From assembly GCF_022682495.2 (NCBI RefSeq), contig NC_071389.1:184869556-184933555 (forward strand): 64,000 nt of DNA, in the 5' to 3' direction. This document shows positions 47,940-59,545 of the stretch, piece after piece. Every line of letters starts with the position of its first letter. The first letter of the stretch is position 1. The notes under the pieces are model-generated. The model did no database searches. It saw nothing but the letters and a program-made list of their open reading frames with translations, and was not told where the DNA came from. A program made the position numbers and the translations under genes. The stretch comes from Desmodus rotundus (lineage: Eukaryota; Chordata; Mammalia; Chiroptera; Phyllostomidae).

Positions 47940-48228
47940 AAGCTGAATACAGCCGGAAGTCATCAAGGCCTCCTGTGTGCCCGGGACCGTGTGAGGCCAG
48001 GGGCAGGGAGCCCTGCCCTGCCCTCCAGGACTCACAGTCCAGTGGGGAGAAGAGTACCGTGGAGGACGACAGATGCTATCATGGTGGTGTGTACCAAGTA
48101 TAAGAAGGTAGGAAAAAGGAAAGGGTGCTTAATTTGGCTTAGGTAAAGGGCTTAAGAGAGTTTATAGAAGAGTTCAATTGATCTGTGACTTGAAGATTTA
48201 GTAGGAGTTTGTGAGGCAAATAAAAGGA
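47940..48228 (-). repeat. L2 LINE remnant, antisense (part 1, before an LTR)
   Basis: GCCTCCTGTGTGCCCGGGAC and ACTCACAGTCCAGTGGGGAG are reversed L2 3' UTR blocks. Confidence 0.6.
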
Positions 48229-48234
48229 AGATGG

Positions 48235-48775
48235 TTATAATAGTTAATTTTATGTGTCAACTTGACTGGGTTGAGGGATGCTGAGAGAGCTGGTGCAACA
48301 ATTATTTCTTGTGTGTCTGTGAGGCTGTTTCTAGAAGACATTCACGTCTGAGTCTGTAGACTAAGTAAAGAAGACCACCCTCGCCAGTGTGTGTGTGGAG
48401 GGTATCACCCAGTCTGTGGAGGGCTTATTAGAATGAAGTCAGAGGAAGAGTGGATTTGCTCTCAGCTTATGCTGCTACATTCATCTTCTCCTGCTCTTTG
48501 ACCCTGGCACTCCTGGTTCTGCAGCCTTCAAACTGGGACCGGGACGTCCACAGTCAGCATCTAAGATTGTCAGGCCTTTGGACTCGGACTGAATTACACT
48601 GTCAGCTTTCCTGGTTCTCTGGCTTGCAGATGGCAGAGCATAAAACTTCTCAGTCACCACAACGGTGTGGGCCAATTCCTATAATAAATCTCCTCTCATG
48701 TATATCTATCTATCTATCTATCTATCCATCCTATTGGTTTTGTTTCTCTGCAGAATCCTGACTAATACAAGGGTA
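48235..48775 (+). repeat. ERVL-type solo LTR (MLT2 group)
   Basis: AGTTAATTTTATGTGTCAAC, TGACTGGGTTGAGGGATGCT, TTGGACTCGGACTGAATTAC, CCAATTCCTATAATAAATCT and TTTCTCTGCAGAATCCTGAC are the MLT2 landmarks in order, end to end. An ancient endogenous retrovirus LTR without coding sequence. It sits within an antisense L2. Confidence 0.8.
48701..48731. repeat. (TATC)n microsatellite within the LTR
   Basis: About six TATC units after the LTR polyadenylation region, the usual location of a short tandem tract in MLT2 LTRs. Confidence 0.9.
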
Positions 48776-49115
48776 TTCCAGGCAGAGGGATTTACATGAG
48801 TAAAAGGTATATTTGAGTACAAAATGGTGAAATAATTAATTACTGCTGGAATTCAAAGGCTACATATACACGTCTTAGGAGGGAAGTGCCACAAGGAATG
48901 AGGTGAGATATGTAGGCAGAAGACAGATAATCAAGAAACCTGTAGGCCAAGAAAAGGAGAACTTTCTTGCTCAATAACAGAGAGATACAATCAAATTTGT
49001 GTTGTCCAAACAATATCTGGGAGGAGGTGAGAGACAGACAAATGCAGGGAAGAAGTTGGAAGTAGGGAGACACAGGAAGCCTGGAAGGCTTTCTCTCTTA
49101 AAAAGCAAACAGACT
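48776..49115 (-). repeat. L2 LINE remnant, antisense (part 2, after the LTR)
   Basis: GGGTATTCCAGGCAGAGGGA and ACCTGTAGGCCAAGAAAAGG continue the reversed L2 order interrupted by the LTR. Confidence 0.6.
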
Positions 49116-49439
49116 AAGTGACACAAGCAAGTATTTTAGAGTCAGTCTCTAAGTAGAGGAAATTCCAGATCTCCTCAGTCTCTTCGAACCCTCCACAATA
49201 AGCCCTGGTTCAATGACTGATTGAATTTCCTGTCAGAGGGACTTGGCCTGCCATGCTTCAACCACGGAAGTTAGGCGTGGGGTTGATTCTTCTCAGAGAC
49301 ACCTCATCTGATTGGCTCAAACTTAGCTCGATACTCATGGCAAATGAAAACTCTGGACAGGAAGATATCAAAATGCCAGTGTTCTGTGCATGTATTACAA
49401 AGTGGTAAAAAGGAAATGAATACGGGATCATTTTTTAAA
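49116..49439. other. Unassigned intronic sequence
   Basis: No gene or named repeat seen. Confidence 0.45.
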
Positions 49440-49545
49440 ATGTGATTGGTGTGAAGATTAGAAGAACTGATTAAGTCTGGAAAGTGCTTAGATTAGCACT
49501 TGGCATAAATCATGCATTGAACAAATATTAGTGAAAAAGTAAAAA
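49440..49545 (+). repeat. MIR SINE 3' fragment
   Basis: GGAAAGTGCTTAGATTAGCA and CTTGGCATAAATCATGCATT match the MIR 3' part. Confidence 0.55.
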
Positions 49546-49678
49546 TATTCACTATATAATAACTATTAGTTATATATTATTAGCTACGGTAGTATTTATT
49601 TATAATGAACAATACATATAATAATGTTTTATATATAAATGTTAATCCTCACCTGAGGATATGTTTATTGAGCTTAGG

Positions 49679-49881
49679 CAGGGGTGTCCAACCCATGGCC
49701 CATGGGCTGCATACAGCCCAGGATGGCTGTGAATTCAGCCCAACATAAAACTGTAAATTTACTTAAAATCTTTTTTATGCTCATCAGTTTTCATTAGTGC
49801 TTTTGGATTCAATGTGTGGCCCATGACAACTGTTCTTCTTCCAGCATGGCCCAGAGATGCCAAAAGGTTGGACACTCCTTG
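49679..49881. mobile_element. hAT-type MITE, about 203 bp
   Basis: Starts CAGGGGTGTCCAACCC and ends GGTTGGACACTCCTTG, imperfect terminal inverted repeats typical of hAT elements. The interior is the repeated GGCCC/GGGCTGC composition seen in Charlie-group MITEs (CCCATGGGCTGCATACAGCC). No transposase. No clear 8-bp target duplication, perhaps because a SINE abuts the 3' end. Confidence 0.8.
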
Positions 49882-50072
49882 TAGAGAGAGAAGAAGGGAA
49901 AGAGAGAGGGGGCAGGGAGAGATGGAGAGAGACAGCAATTGGCTGTCTCCTGCATACACCCTGAGAGACGATGGAACCCACAGCCTAGGTATGTGCCTTG
50001 ACCAGGAATCAAACTTGCAACTTTATGGTGTGCAGGATAACACTCCAAAATACTGAACACCCTGGCCAGGGC
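49882..50072 (-). mobile_element. VES-type bat SINE (tRNA-derived), antisense
   Basis: Read on minus it starts CCCTGGCCAGGGTGTTCAG, has a degenerate B box (AGTTTGATTCCTGGTCAAGG), then GCACATACCTAGGCTGTGGG and the GCCAATTGCTGTCTCTCTCC body, and ends in a CT-rich tail. This matches the chiropteran VES family and is the main basis for calling the genome a bat. Promoter boxes are decayed, so it is an old copy. Confidence 0.85.
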
Positions 50073-50300
50073 TGTTATTAATGTTAATTGGCTCCTGAGC
50101 CATATGCAAATTTCAAAAAATCAACTTGCTGAGTCAGTCAAACATTGCCCAAAATCCACAAAATCCATGATTTTGAAAGAACTCATCAAGAAACTCTGGG
50201 TCAGATTTAATACCCATCACTCTAACAGATGCCTTGTGATTAAGTATGAAACTAGAGGAGGCACTGAATTCATTTAATCATCTTAGCCTGACAATTTTAA
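50073..50300. promoter_or_regulatory. Unique sequence with POU octamer and MARE/AP-1 motif; candidate cis-element
   Basis: ATGCAAAT (50104-50111) is a perfect POU octamer. TGCTGAGTCAG (50127-50137) is an AP-1 core within most of a MAF recognition element. They are 15 bases apart in sequence with no recognised repeat. Confidence 0.3.
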
Positions 50301-51999
50301 CTATTATGAAATCTCCTGAGTAAATACCCACCGTGCTGAAGACTTATTTACTTTCTCACTGATAAAGTCAACTAGTAAATCTGTGATTTCTATAAAAACA
50401 GAAGCCCCTTCAAAATATTTTTAACCTCAAGGTTAATGACTCTTGCCATTTTCCACTAAAATCCGGAAGTCAGGGCTAACGACGTGGTTTTGCTTCATTG
50501 TCTCAGCAACCACAAAATGTCTCTTTAGATAAGTAGGATGAGTTTTGAGAGAAATTGAGCCTCAAGCTCGCATGTAATCCTCAACGCAAGACAATCTCAG
50601 CCATTTCATAAACAGAAATGTTCATCTATTTCAGATAGAGGCTGTGGCTAAAAATTAGGATATAAACTCAAAATAAAAAAGAAATAGAGTTGGCTTAGAA
50701 ATGTTGAATTAACAGACCAAAACAACTTCATTCCATAATATAAACATATAATTAGGTAATTTAAAACAAGCATTGAGATTAATAATGACTCAAAGTCATG
50801 CGGATAGAAAAAGAGCTTTCCCTTGTTTTCTAAAAAACCCAGAACCAAACCTGGTAATATGTCACAAACAGTTGTTTTCATCACACAGCATCCATTCCTC
50901 TCTTCCGATAATGACCCAATTTTCTATTTTCCTGGGAGGTGGTTGATATTGCTTTAAATTCTATAATCATTATGAATTTTATTTTTAAATATAACAATTA
51001 AATTTCTAATATGCTGCTCTGTGTCCACAAATCATTTTGTTCTATGTTGAATTCTTCTAGCAGCTAAATAACATCTTTAACTTCCATTGACATTTAGCAA
51101 AGTCTGCCCAGCTTCTACTGTAGTTGTTTTGATATGTGAATATATCTTTCCTATTTTTATGATCAGATCCTCAGATTTTACATAAATTGTATCTATGTTT
51201 TCAATCTCAATAAGTATGTTTTATTTAATGAATTTTGGTTTCTTTCATCAATATACTGTAGTATTTTATCTTGAGCTTCTATTTTTTTCTCTATTGATTT
51301 TGATAAAAGTGGCCTCCTGCTGTGGGTTATATCAAACATGGTTTAATTGAAGATAACTTTGTACACATATTTCACCTAATGGGTCACAGATAAGTAACTT
51401 AGGACCATTTATATAATAAAATAACAACATTTTTTTGTAGCTTTAGATGTACATTAAGCGAAATAGAACAAAAATTTATCTTGTCAAGGCCAAGTGCCAA
51501 TTAATCATAGATCTAAAACCTTCATTCACGGTCTTGTCAACTCATTCACAATCTTTTGAACTATGAATGACTAACCTCATATCAGGGTAATAAAGATAAT
51601 GCCTCAGCATTACAAAGGAATATAAAATATAAAGACAATGTAGGAAAAGATGTTAATAATAATATAATGAAGCTTAGGTTGTAGTGTTCATTTATATGAA
51701 CCAAAGTGATCCTCCAAATTAAATGCATATTCTGGGTTAACTAAACATGCACTTTCTGATGATAAGAAACAGGTTTAGTGAAAATACATGCTTACTATCA
51801 GTAGAGTTGTCTATTTTAACTTGACACATACTCTAGAATAGAATTGTGCATTCTCTCTCCTCCCAACCTTGATTTCAATAGCATTTTGTAATTAGGGGGT
51901 AGTTTAGGGCCATGCAACAGCTGACCTAGCATATGAGCCCTAGTAACTTTTCTAAGCTTAAGAAGAGTTAAGTCCTATGTAATCATAGTCAAAATGTCT
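50301..51999. other. Unassigned AT-rich sequence
   Basis: 1.7 kb without a recognised element or ORF of interest. Confidence 0.45.
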
Positions 52000-52155
52000 C
52001 TGTGGGGCCATGTCTTCATCTATAAAATTAGAAGATCCTGTATGAAGAGTTTTTATCTTATAGAATTGTTGAGAAATTAAATAATACTTAGAACAGTACT
52101 TGGCATATGATATATCCACAATGAATGTTCACTTCCACTATTACGATTACTACTA
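52000..52155 (+). repeat. MIR SINE remnant
   Basis: ATGTCTTCATCTATAAAATT, AGAATTGTTGAGAAATTAAA and AGTACTTGGCATATGATATA match MIR order. Confidence 0.75.
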
Positions 52156-52159
52156 TGAC

Positions 52160-52690
52160 TATTTTTATTTAGTGTTAGCATCATCACCATTACATGGCTT
52201 TCAAGGGTCTCCATTATTTGGGCTTACTCTGCCTCAAATTCATTCACATTCCCTTCCTTCCACATTTAAGTAAATGCCTTCTTGTACTCATTACTTGCCT
52301 CATGCCTTCTTGCCCCAGGTTTTGCTCATGCTACCCTCTCTACCTGCCATACCCTGTGGCCACCCCCATTGTCATTCCCAATTTCCTAATGGCTTTATTC
52401 TATTAGTTCTTCAAGGTCCTTCCATGTCCTCCATAAGGATACTCCAAGGAGGAAATACCTTCTTCCTATAAATTCCCACAGCACCTTACCTGTGTCCCTT
52501 ACATGGCACTTTTCACTTTTGATACTGTGTAATATTTGTATATAAGTGTTATATCTTTCACCAGACTTTAAACACCTAAATGGTGGGAGCCATGTCTTAA
52601 TCACCTCTGTCCCAGGAGAGTGCCTTGCACAAAGCTTTATTTTTCTTACTGTTTTCCTCAAACAAGCATTTTTGAATGAATGAATAAATG
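52160..52690 (+). repeat. L2 LINE 3' region, sense
   Basis: GGCTTTCAAGGGTCTCCATT, TTCTTCAAGGTCCTTCCATG, GAAATACCTTCTTCCTATAA and AGTGCCTTGCACAAAGCTTT, then the GAATGAATGAATAAATG end, follow L2 order. Confidence 0.8.
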
Positions 52691-53464
52691 CTTACAGAAA
52701 TCAGATACATAACTTCATTAGGAAAGCTTTCTAAACAACGGGTCTATGCAGCACTTACTTTTCTTCCCCTAAATAGTGGAACAGAGGCTCATTGCTGGAG
52801 GTTTATTTCTTAGGTATCCAACACTGGTTACTAGATTCCTCTGATTTTCCCAAGATTGGAGTTATAGTCTTAAAGGAAGTTCCTGAGGGCAAGTGAATTT
52901 CCCCCCATCTTCCTATCATTTAGGTAGAGTAAATGCTTCTTGATTTCAATGGAGTCGAAAGAAATGCAGAATATGAATTTCTGAGTTGGAAGAAACTTTG
53001 AACTTTTTAAAAATTTCCAAATGCTCTGCTCTCAGAGCAAAACTTTATCCTTTTTCAGGCTGGTATATTGTCATCCAAAGCTCCAACAACTCACTGTGCT
53101 TGAAACCTATGATTCGTTTCTGCAGGCTTAATGTTCTAGGAGATTTTAGCTTTCATTTGGGCAATGATCAAAGGGAAGTGGTTTCACAGCCTCAGAGTGG
53201 AAGATTATAAACAGCAGGTCAATAAGCAAAAGTATTTTCCCTTGGTTTTATCTTAAATGTATTAAAAAATCAAGGTGCCCTTCACAAAGGTAAATTTTAC
53301 TTTTCAAAATAATATTTATGTACTTGAAAATTGGAGATTGAAACAAATTTAATTTTTCAACTGAGGAACAGAAAGAGACTTTCTCAGCAGAAAGTTTTAG
53401 TTTTAATTCCACGAAATATTTGGAAAGAATAGAAAACAATAGTTGCATCCAAAACTAAAGTATT
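52691..53464. other. Unassigned sequence
   Basis: No gene or named repeat seen. Confidence 0.45.
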
Positions 53465-53585
53465 TAGGGACAATGATGACAACGGCCGTATCCACTGCTG
53501 CTGTTACCGGTGATCCAGATGTTGTTGGCCGCATAAAAGAAATGATTGTAGGTCATCTTCAACAATTGGATTGGGGCTAACACGA
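53465..53585. other. CpG-retaining islet of unknown origin
   Basis: About 120 bases carry four to five CpGs (CAACGGCCGTATCC, TTACCGGTGATCC, TTGGCCGCATAAAAG) in otherwise CpG-poor, AT-rich sequence. The plus strand has a 35-codon frame (53473-53580) starting with two ATGs and containing DPDVVGRIKEMIVGHLQQLD. I do not recognise it and do not claim a gene. A fragment of a processed copy or a conserved element are both possible. Confidence 0.35.
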
Positions 53586-54119
53586 GGTTTGTCCAAGTTT
53601 ATAAAATTCTATGCTGTAATAAAAGGAATAATGTATACTAAGGTTCCAGTGGTCAAGTAAGTTTGGGAAATACAAGGATAAGAAGTTAAACAAGCTTCTT
53701 TAATATAGATTTTTTCAAAATCTTTGAAATATTGATTTGCTTCATGAATATGCAAGAAGGGGCTTATAGCATTGATGCTGCCTGACCTTGTGTAGCCTTG
53801 GGTTACTCTCCACACTTTTACTAGACACCTTGAGAGACTAATGATCTATGAAACACATTTTGGGAAATTTATCCTTAATATTGCCCAAAGAAAGTTAATG
53901 GCAACATTCAATGGGAAATCAAATATGTCAAATGCAATGCTCATAAACACATTTTATTTATAGTGCCAAATCTAAAGGGCACAGTCCTGAAATAAAATGC
54001 GCCTTACCATCTTAAGTGGGGTGTTTTCTAAAGAACAAGGAATAGTTCTACAGCATTTGGGTATAAATTCTTCTGCTGTTTTGTGATTATTCATTAGACA
54101 AGTACTCTGTTTTCACCTT
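53586..54119. other. Unassigned sequence
   Basis: No gene or named repeat seen. Confidence 0.45.
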
Positions 54120-54370
54120 CTTTAAGGTAAACACGGTGCTCAATATCACAATAAATAAAAGATGGTAAGACAGTATACCTTCACATTTAGATTGCAAAAC
54201 AGTTAAAAATATGTCAAGAATCCATGAATACTTCATCAAACCATCAAAGATGAAAGAAGTTAAAGATCACATGGGAGGGAGGAGAATGTTTCATGGAGGA
54301 TGTGAGTCTTGAGTTTGGCCTAGGAGACTAGAGAAGATTTACGGTTAAGCTCTATTTGGGCTCAAGTGTA
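54120..54370 (-). repeat. Probable L2 LINE fragment, antisense
   Basis: AATGTTTCATGGAGGATGTG and AGTCTTGAGTTTGGCCTAGG resemble reversed L2. Confidence 0.5.
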
Positions 54371-54429
54371 GAATATGTCCAGAATATGAAAGAGATTCGG
54401 TGCCCCAAGTTCATGGTAGAAAAGTTTCC

Positions 54430-54600
54430 TGGATGTGGAATTAGAGATCTAAATTCCAGTCCCAGTTCTGGAAGTCACTTGCTATGTGCCATGTTTTCGC
54501 TTTCTTGTCTATAGATTATGGAGAATAATGCCTGTTCTGCCTACTTTCAAGTACTATTAGGAGGAACACCTGTATACTGCATAGCATGTGTGTTAAGACT
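54430..54600 (+). repeat. MIR SINE remnant
   Basis: AATTCCAGTCCCAGTTCTGG and GCTTTCTTGTCTATAGATTA followed by GAGAATAATGCCTGTTCTGC match MIR. Confidence 0.65.
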
Positions 54601-54724
54601 CAGGGCTCTAAGCTATTCACCTCTTTAATAACATCAAGGTCTACTGCAGAGCATTGCCATACAATGTGCCTCCCGAAACATTTGTTTCATGTAAGAATAA
54701 CTGGAAGAATGAAGTTAGACTGAC

Positions 54725-54920
54725 CTGAATCTCTTGCGCCAGTTAGTAGCTGAGTGATCTTAGTCAAATCATTGAGCCATCCTGAATCATACGATCTATT
54801 CTCTAAAATGGGGGTTAAAAATTATGCTTATATCATAGGATTGTTTTGTGGCTAAATGGAAATAACTCATAAAAGGGCCTATGCATAGTAGTTGGTACAT
54901 ACTCTTCAATACATACATAT
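54725..54920 (+). repeat. MIR SINE remnant
   Basis: TAGCTGAGTGATCTTAGTCA, TTCTCTAAAATGGGGGTTAA and CATAGGATTGTTTTGTGGCT match MIR. Confidence 0.75.
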
Positions 54921-56929
54921 TTTTAAATTGGACAATTTATGGGTACTCAGGAAATATGAAGTACAGCAATTGTTGTTATAATAGAAACTATCAAATGGAG
55001 GAGAAGTTATAATACAGTGTCCAGTATGTAGTTGTGACTTGCTGTTTTTGGTCCAACAGCTGAACAGAATGGGTGAGTGGCACACAATGCATCCAACAGC
55101 ATCACTAAGACTGTGGGTTTAGAAACAATCAAGTTATTGACTTTAATTCTTAATAAGGACCTTAGATTATTATGCCATTTAAAATATGTGAAATAAAATC
55201 AGAGTTCAAAAACAACATATATAAGGCTCTCCATTGTATATTAAGCTTTAAAAAATGAATATAACAAATTGAAACTTGATATTTTATCACAAGGATGGTA
55301 TAGTGATGATAATATAGCTCAGTGGTAATAATCTTAGTTGTTTTATACATTTGTAAATTGGTTTGACTTCTATTGGGAGTCAAAGAGAATGCTATGTAAC
55401 AGGTGCACCTGATAATTCTGAGAAACACCCATTGACTTGATAGGATTTTATGGTTAAAAATGCTGAGTTTATTTGAAATTTTCTTTCTATGATTTTTATA
55501 CTATTTTTGAAGTGTTTTGAGGTGGGCTCAATAAATTAATAAGATACATAGATTATCTAGTGAGAATCTATTTGTTTCTTCAGGCCATTAAGATGTCAGC
55601 AGCACATTAATTCAGGTGTTTATGACTTGTTCTGAGGAACAAATTTGTATTATATAAAAGATAAGTTCAGCCCTATTCAATACATTAGTAAAGTTAGATT
55701 ATCTGCTTCTACTAACCAGATTTGGGTGCATAATTATTTCCTTTTTTAAGCATTTTACAAATATAAATGGGCTCATTTCCAATAACAAAAGATTAACCAC
55801 TGCACAAGGCATGCTACAAAGAAGCACTTGTAATATCACATTTTAAATAATCGGGAAATGTATTTAAATATATTTTACCCAAAGTAAAGTGTGACATAAA
55901 CCATCTGTATATAATATAAAATTGCATCTGCTGAAATTCTGTGGCTCAGAATTATATAGTGACAATTATGTAAAAAATTACCAAATTATTCTAATAGTTA
56001 TATTTTTTAAACCATTAAAAAGTTTTCTGTCCTTGATTTTAAAATGTGATACAATAATAGAATTTGAGTGTGATATTTTGAAAATTTTCTATGCTATTTT
56101 ACATAATAATTGCATATAGTACTACTTTACTTTTCTAGTATTGAAAGCTAAAAATTTTGGAATTAACCCTTACTCTTTCCTATTTTCATTTCTTAGAAAA
56201 TCTGTCGTTAAATTTTGACATGTCTTCCTAGCTCTTCAAATTTTGACTTTTCTTTTGATTCTCCTTTTTCTGTTATACCTGAAATAAAATAGAAATGTCT
56301 TTAATATGATTAATAGTTGTACAAAATAGTTGTACATACTCAATATTTGGTAGATGAATGAATTACTCATTCAACTTTCTTCCTGTACTCTCTTTTAGCC
56401 ACTGAATCTCTGGGAAATAATGTAAGAAGACAGTATTCCCATTTATTATTTATTTCAGGCTCTATATGTGATTGGATAATAAATAAGTTTAAGTAGAATA
56501 CATCTGTTCATGGGAATATTTCTTATTTCATCTTATTGAAGACTAAGCTACATTTTAAATTGATGTATGTATTGCATAAACATACACATGCATTTGTCTA
56601 ACATAAAGCAAGCCCTTAATAAGTATTCATTCAATAAAGGAATAAGTGAACATTATAGTCAATCTAAATGAGTTTAGACCATTTCCTGATGGCTTCCAAG
56701 GGCTCATCATCAGCATGCTGGGTACTAGATGCTAGGTGCTAGGATTTCAGTAGCGAAGACAGACTCCATGATTTCCTTCACTCAGCTTACTGCTATGCTA
56801 CTGTCTTTAGTTTAAATTTAATTATTTTTAGAGTAGAATCACATATTTTGAGAGAAGTCAAGTTTTACATAACAGATTATTGAACTCAAAAAGATTTTTA
56901 AATGTTTTGGCATGACTTCATCAACAAAT
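54921..56929. other. Unassigned AT-rich sequence
   Basis: About 2 kb without a convincing gene. A weak L2 3'-end-like string lies near 56600-56645 (AATAAGTATTCATTCAATAA). Confidence 0.45.
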
Positions 56930-57965
56930 AAATGTCAAGGACCAAGATAAAAAGAAATGGAGTGTTAACTTATATCTTAAAAGAGTCTTAAGAGACCTAT
57001 AAGCCAATCATAATATATTTAATAACAACTTGATTCAAATGAACCAAAGTTTAAAAAATAAATTATGAGACAATCGGAGACCTTTAAAAACTAAGTGTAT
57101 CTTGAGTGACATTAAGAATTACTATTTGAGATGTGATTATACCCTAAGAATCCTGAAACACCAATTCAAAAGAACTTATGCACCCCTATGTTCATAGCAG
57201 CATTATTTACAATAGCCAAGTGCTGGAAACAGCCTAAGTGCCCATCAGTAAATGAGTGGATCAAAAAACTATGGTATGTTCTCACAATGGAATACTACAC
57301 AGCAGAAAGAAAGAAGGAACTCCTATCTTTTGCGACAGCATGGAAAGAAGTGGAGAATATTATGCTAAGTTAAATAAGCCAGGTGGCAAAAGACAAATAC
57401 CATATGATCTCGCCTATAAGAAGAACCTAATGAACAAAACAAACAAATGAGCAAAATAGAACCAGAGGCATGGAAACAAGGAACAGATTGACAGTGACCA
57501 GAGGGGAGAAGGAAGGGGGAGAAGGGGGGAAAGAAGGGAAAAGGTCAAGGAACAGGTATAAATGACCCATGGACAGGGACAACAGGGTGGGGATTGACTG
57601 TGGGAGTGGGGGGATGGGGGGGCAGAAGAGAGCAATGGGGAAAAATTAGGACAACTGTAATAGAACAACAAAAAAATTACTGTTTGATTTTTCTTTAGGT
57701 GTTGTAGTGGTATTTTTTGTTATATTCTTAAGTCTGTAGAGTTTTAGAGTTTTACACAAAATATTAACAGATGATACGATATAATGTCTGACATTTTATT
57801 CAAAATTATCCTGGGTATGTATAGGAAATGAAAGGTTGGCATAGAGCAAAGTAGTGTTGATAGGTTTTGAAGCTAGGTGATGGGTATATGAGTGTTTATA
57901 ATACTATTCTCTTTATTTTTGTATATGTTTAAAATTTTCCATAATGGAAAGGCTTTTTTTAGTCA
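56930..57965 (+). repeat. Old L1M 3' UTR, split by a younger L1
   Basis: AAAAAGAAATGGAGTGTTAA, GCCAATCATAATATATTTAA and TATGAGACAATCGGAGACCT precede the insertion. GATGATACGATATAATGTCT, TTTTGAAGCTAGGTGATGGG and TAAAATTTTCCATAATGGAA follow it, completing one L1M 3' UTR. Confidence 0.8.
57130..57674 (+). mobile_element. 5'-truncated bat L1 insertion with 13-bp target-site duplication
   Basis: It contains the tail of ORF2 (FIAALFTIAKCWKQPKCPS, then LWYVLTMEYYTAERKKELL) and a G-rich 3' UTR ending GGACAACTGTAATAGAACA plus an A-rich tail. The flanks AATTACTATTTGA (57117-57129) and AATTACTGTTTGA (57675-57687) are a 13-bp target duplication with one mismatch. In ORF2 a stop (57371-57373) replaces the usual codon after MLS, and the copy is about 545 bp, so it is dead on arrival. 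L1 moves by target-primed reverse transcription, which explains the truncation and the tail. Confidence 0.9.
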
Positions 57966-58929
57966 GGCGGTAAAACTATAGGAGAAATGCTGAAAAAATT
58001 CTATTTTTGATCTTTCAAGAAAAATATGGCACAAAATAAAATGTCATACTTTGTTCCCTAAATGTTTGAATTGATGAATTTTATTTAAATATTTTTACTC
58101 TCTATATTACTGAATTCCCAGTTAGCTAAATCAACATATTAAATGGTGGAATCATGATCTTGCCAAGATTTTAAAACTTTACTGATTTATTGATTACATG
58201 TTCCTCATAGATATAGTATTTAGTTTGACAAGTTATAGAACTCCAATAACATAACAAAAATGTTAATTCCCTTGTATGTATAAATCTCTTCTGATTATCT
58301 ACCTTATTGGTGATTTTGAACATGAACTTCTAATAGCTGAATGTCATAGTATCAAATGTTGATTTGGTCAAAATGCTGCGTTTGACTGGTTCAAGCAAAA
58401 ACACTTCCCAAAACACAGTAGCAGCAGCAGCGCAATCTGTTATATTTGCAAAGAGGAAAAACCGGCAAGGGTTATAAAAGTTACTTAAGAAAGAACTTCA
58501 CACAGAGATGAAGCACAAATGGAAATGCCACATGAAGTGGAATGTAGGGCAAATTCCTGAGGAGATCACAGAAGACTAGCAGAAGCTTGTAGGAGTTGGG
58601 TCAAAAAAGCTCAGTAGGAACCAGGATGCCACATCTGAGAGACATAAAAGGAAACAGAAAAAAAAAAAAAGAATTCTTCTACTATTTCAGGAACAAAAGA
58701 AAGCTAAATGACACATTTTTCTCCCTCTGTAGAGAGAGAAAGGGACAGCCAATAATGGCTATTGATAGTAAAAATGCATATGCAATTGGTAATTTTAAGC
58801 AATCTTTAAAATAAAGAACTTGAAGCAGAATTACTAGGGCATTGTTGATTGAGAGGTACCAATTTAAGGTAAAAAGAGGAAAAAAAATTTAAAGTTATAA
58901 CATAATTTACTATTATGATCTTGTAATTT
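57966..58929. other. Unassigned AT-rich sequence
   Basis: No gene. Contains an A run at about 58659-58670. Confidence 0.45.
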
Positions 58930-59215
58930 GTGTTCAAAGCTATCTAAAGCATTGACATGTGATGGAATATTACGCAGCCAGTAAAAGTTGTATTTCCAAG
59001 GACACTTTATGACAAGAGGTATTGTTAATAATATCACATTACATGATAAATGCAGAATCATATAATTGTCTGGAAGGGAAAGATTAAATCCTCAACAGTA
59101 GTTAATTCAGATGAGGTTATTGGTGATTTTTATTTTCTTCATCTATTTATACATTTGTTGGATATTCTACAATGAGAATTACTTTTACAATCAGATATAA
59201 CAATGAAAATATTGT
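58930..59215 (+). repeat. L1M LINE 3' end
   Basis: GATGGAATATTACGCAGCCA, GGTTATTGGTGATTTTTATT and TCTACAATGAGAATTACTTT are L1M 3' end landmarks. Confidence 0.75.
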
Positions 59216-59219
59216 TTAA

Positions 59220-59545
59220 AGAGCCATCTTCCTCGATCTCCTACAATTCAACTCCTACTAGCCCATTTAAATAACTCTTGTTAAGGTTCACCAGCAAATC
59301 ACATGGATGCTCTTTGCTTTGATTCTCTGGCTCCCGGCAACATCTGACATTGTTGGCCACCTCCTGCTAAAGTTCTGTGTTTTCCTGGATTGGAGGTTTA
59401 ATGTAATCACACATCAGCTGTCACTTGGAAGACTGCAAGTGCCTCTGTCTTTACTAAGAGCCATTCAGTACATTGCTCCAGGGCAAACCTGGCCTCATCT
59501 CTCCATTGCTTTCATCCTTGGAAGATTTTTCACAGCACATAAGGT
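59220..59545 (+). repeat. Probable L2 LINE ORF2 remnant, sense
   Basis: CCCGGCAACATCTGACATTG, TTGGCCACCTCCTGCTAAAG and TCTGTGTTTTCCTGGATTGG resemble the L2 reverse transcriptase region, with frame breaks. Confidence 0.55.

Noticed and set aside
57188..57373. 60-aa frame resembling reverse transcriptase tail, as an active L1 gene
   Set aside because: The element is 5'-truncated to about 545 bp and has a premature stop; it cannot encode a working ORF2.
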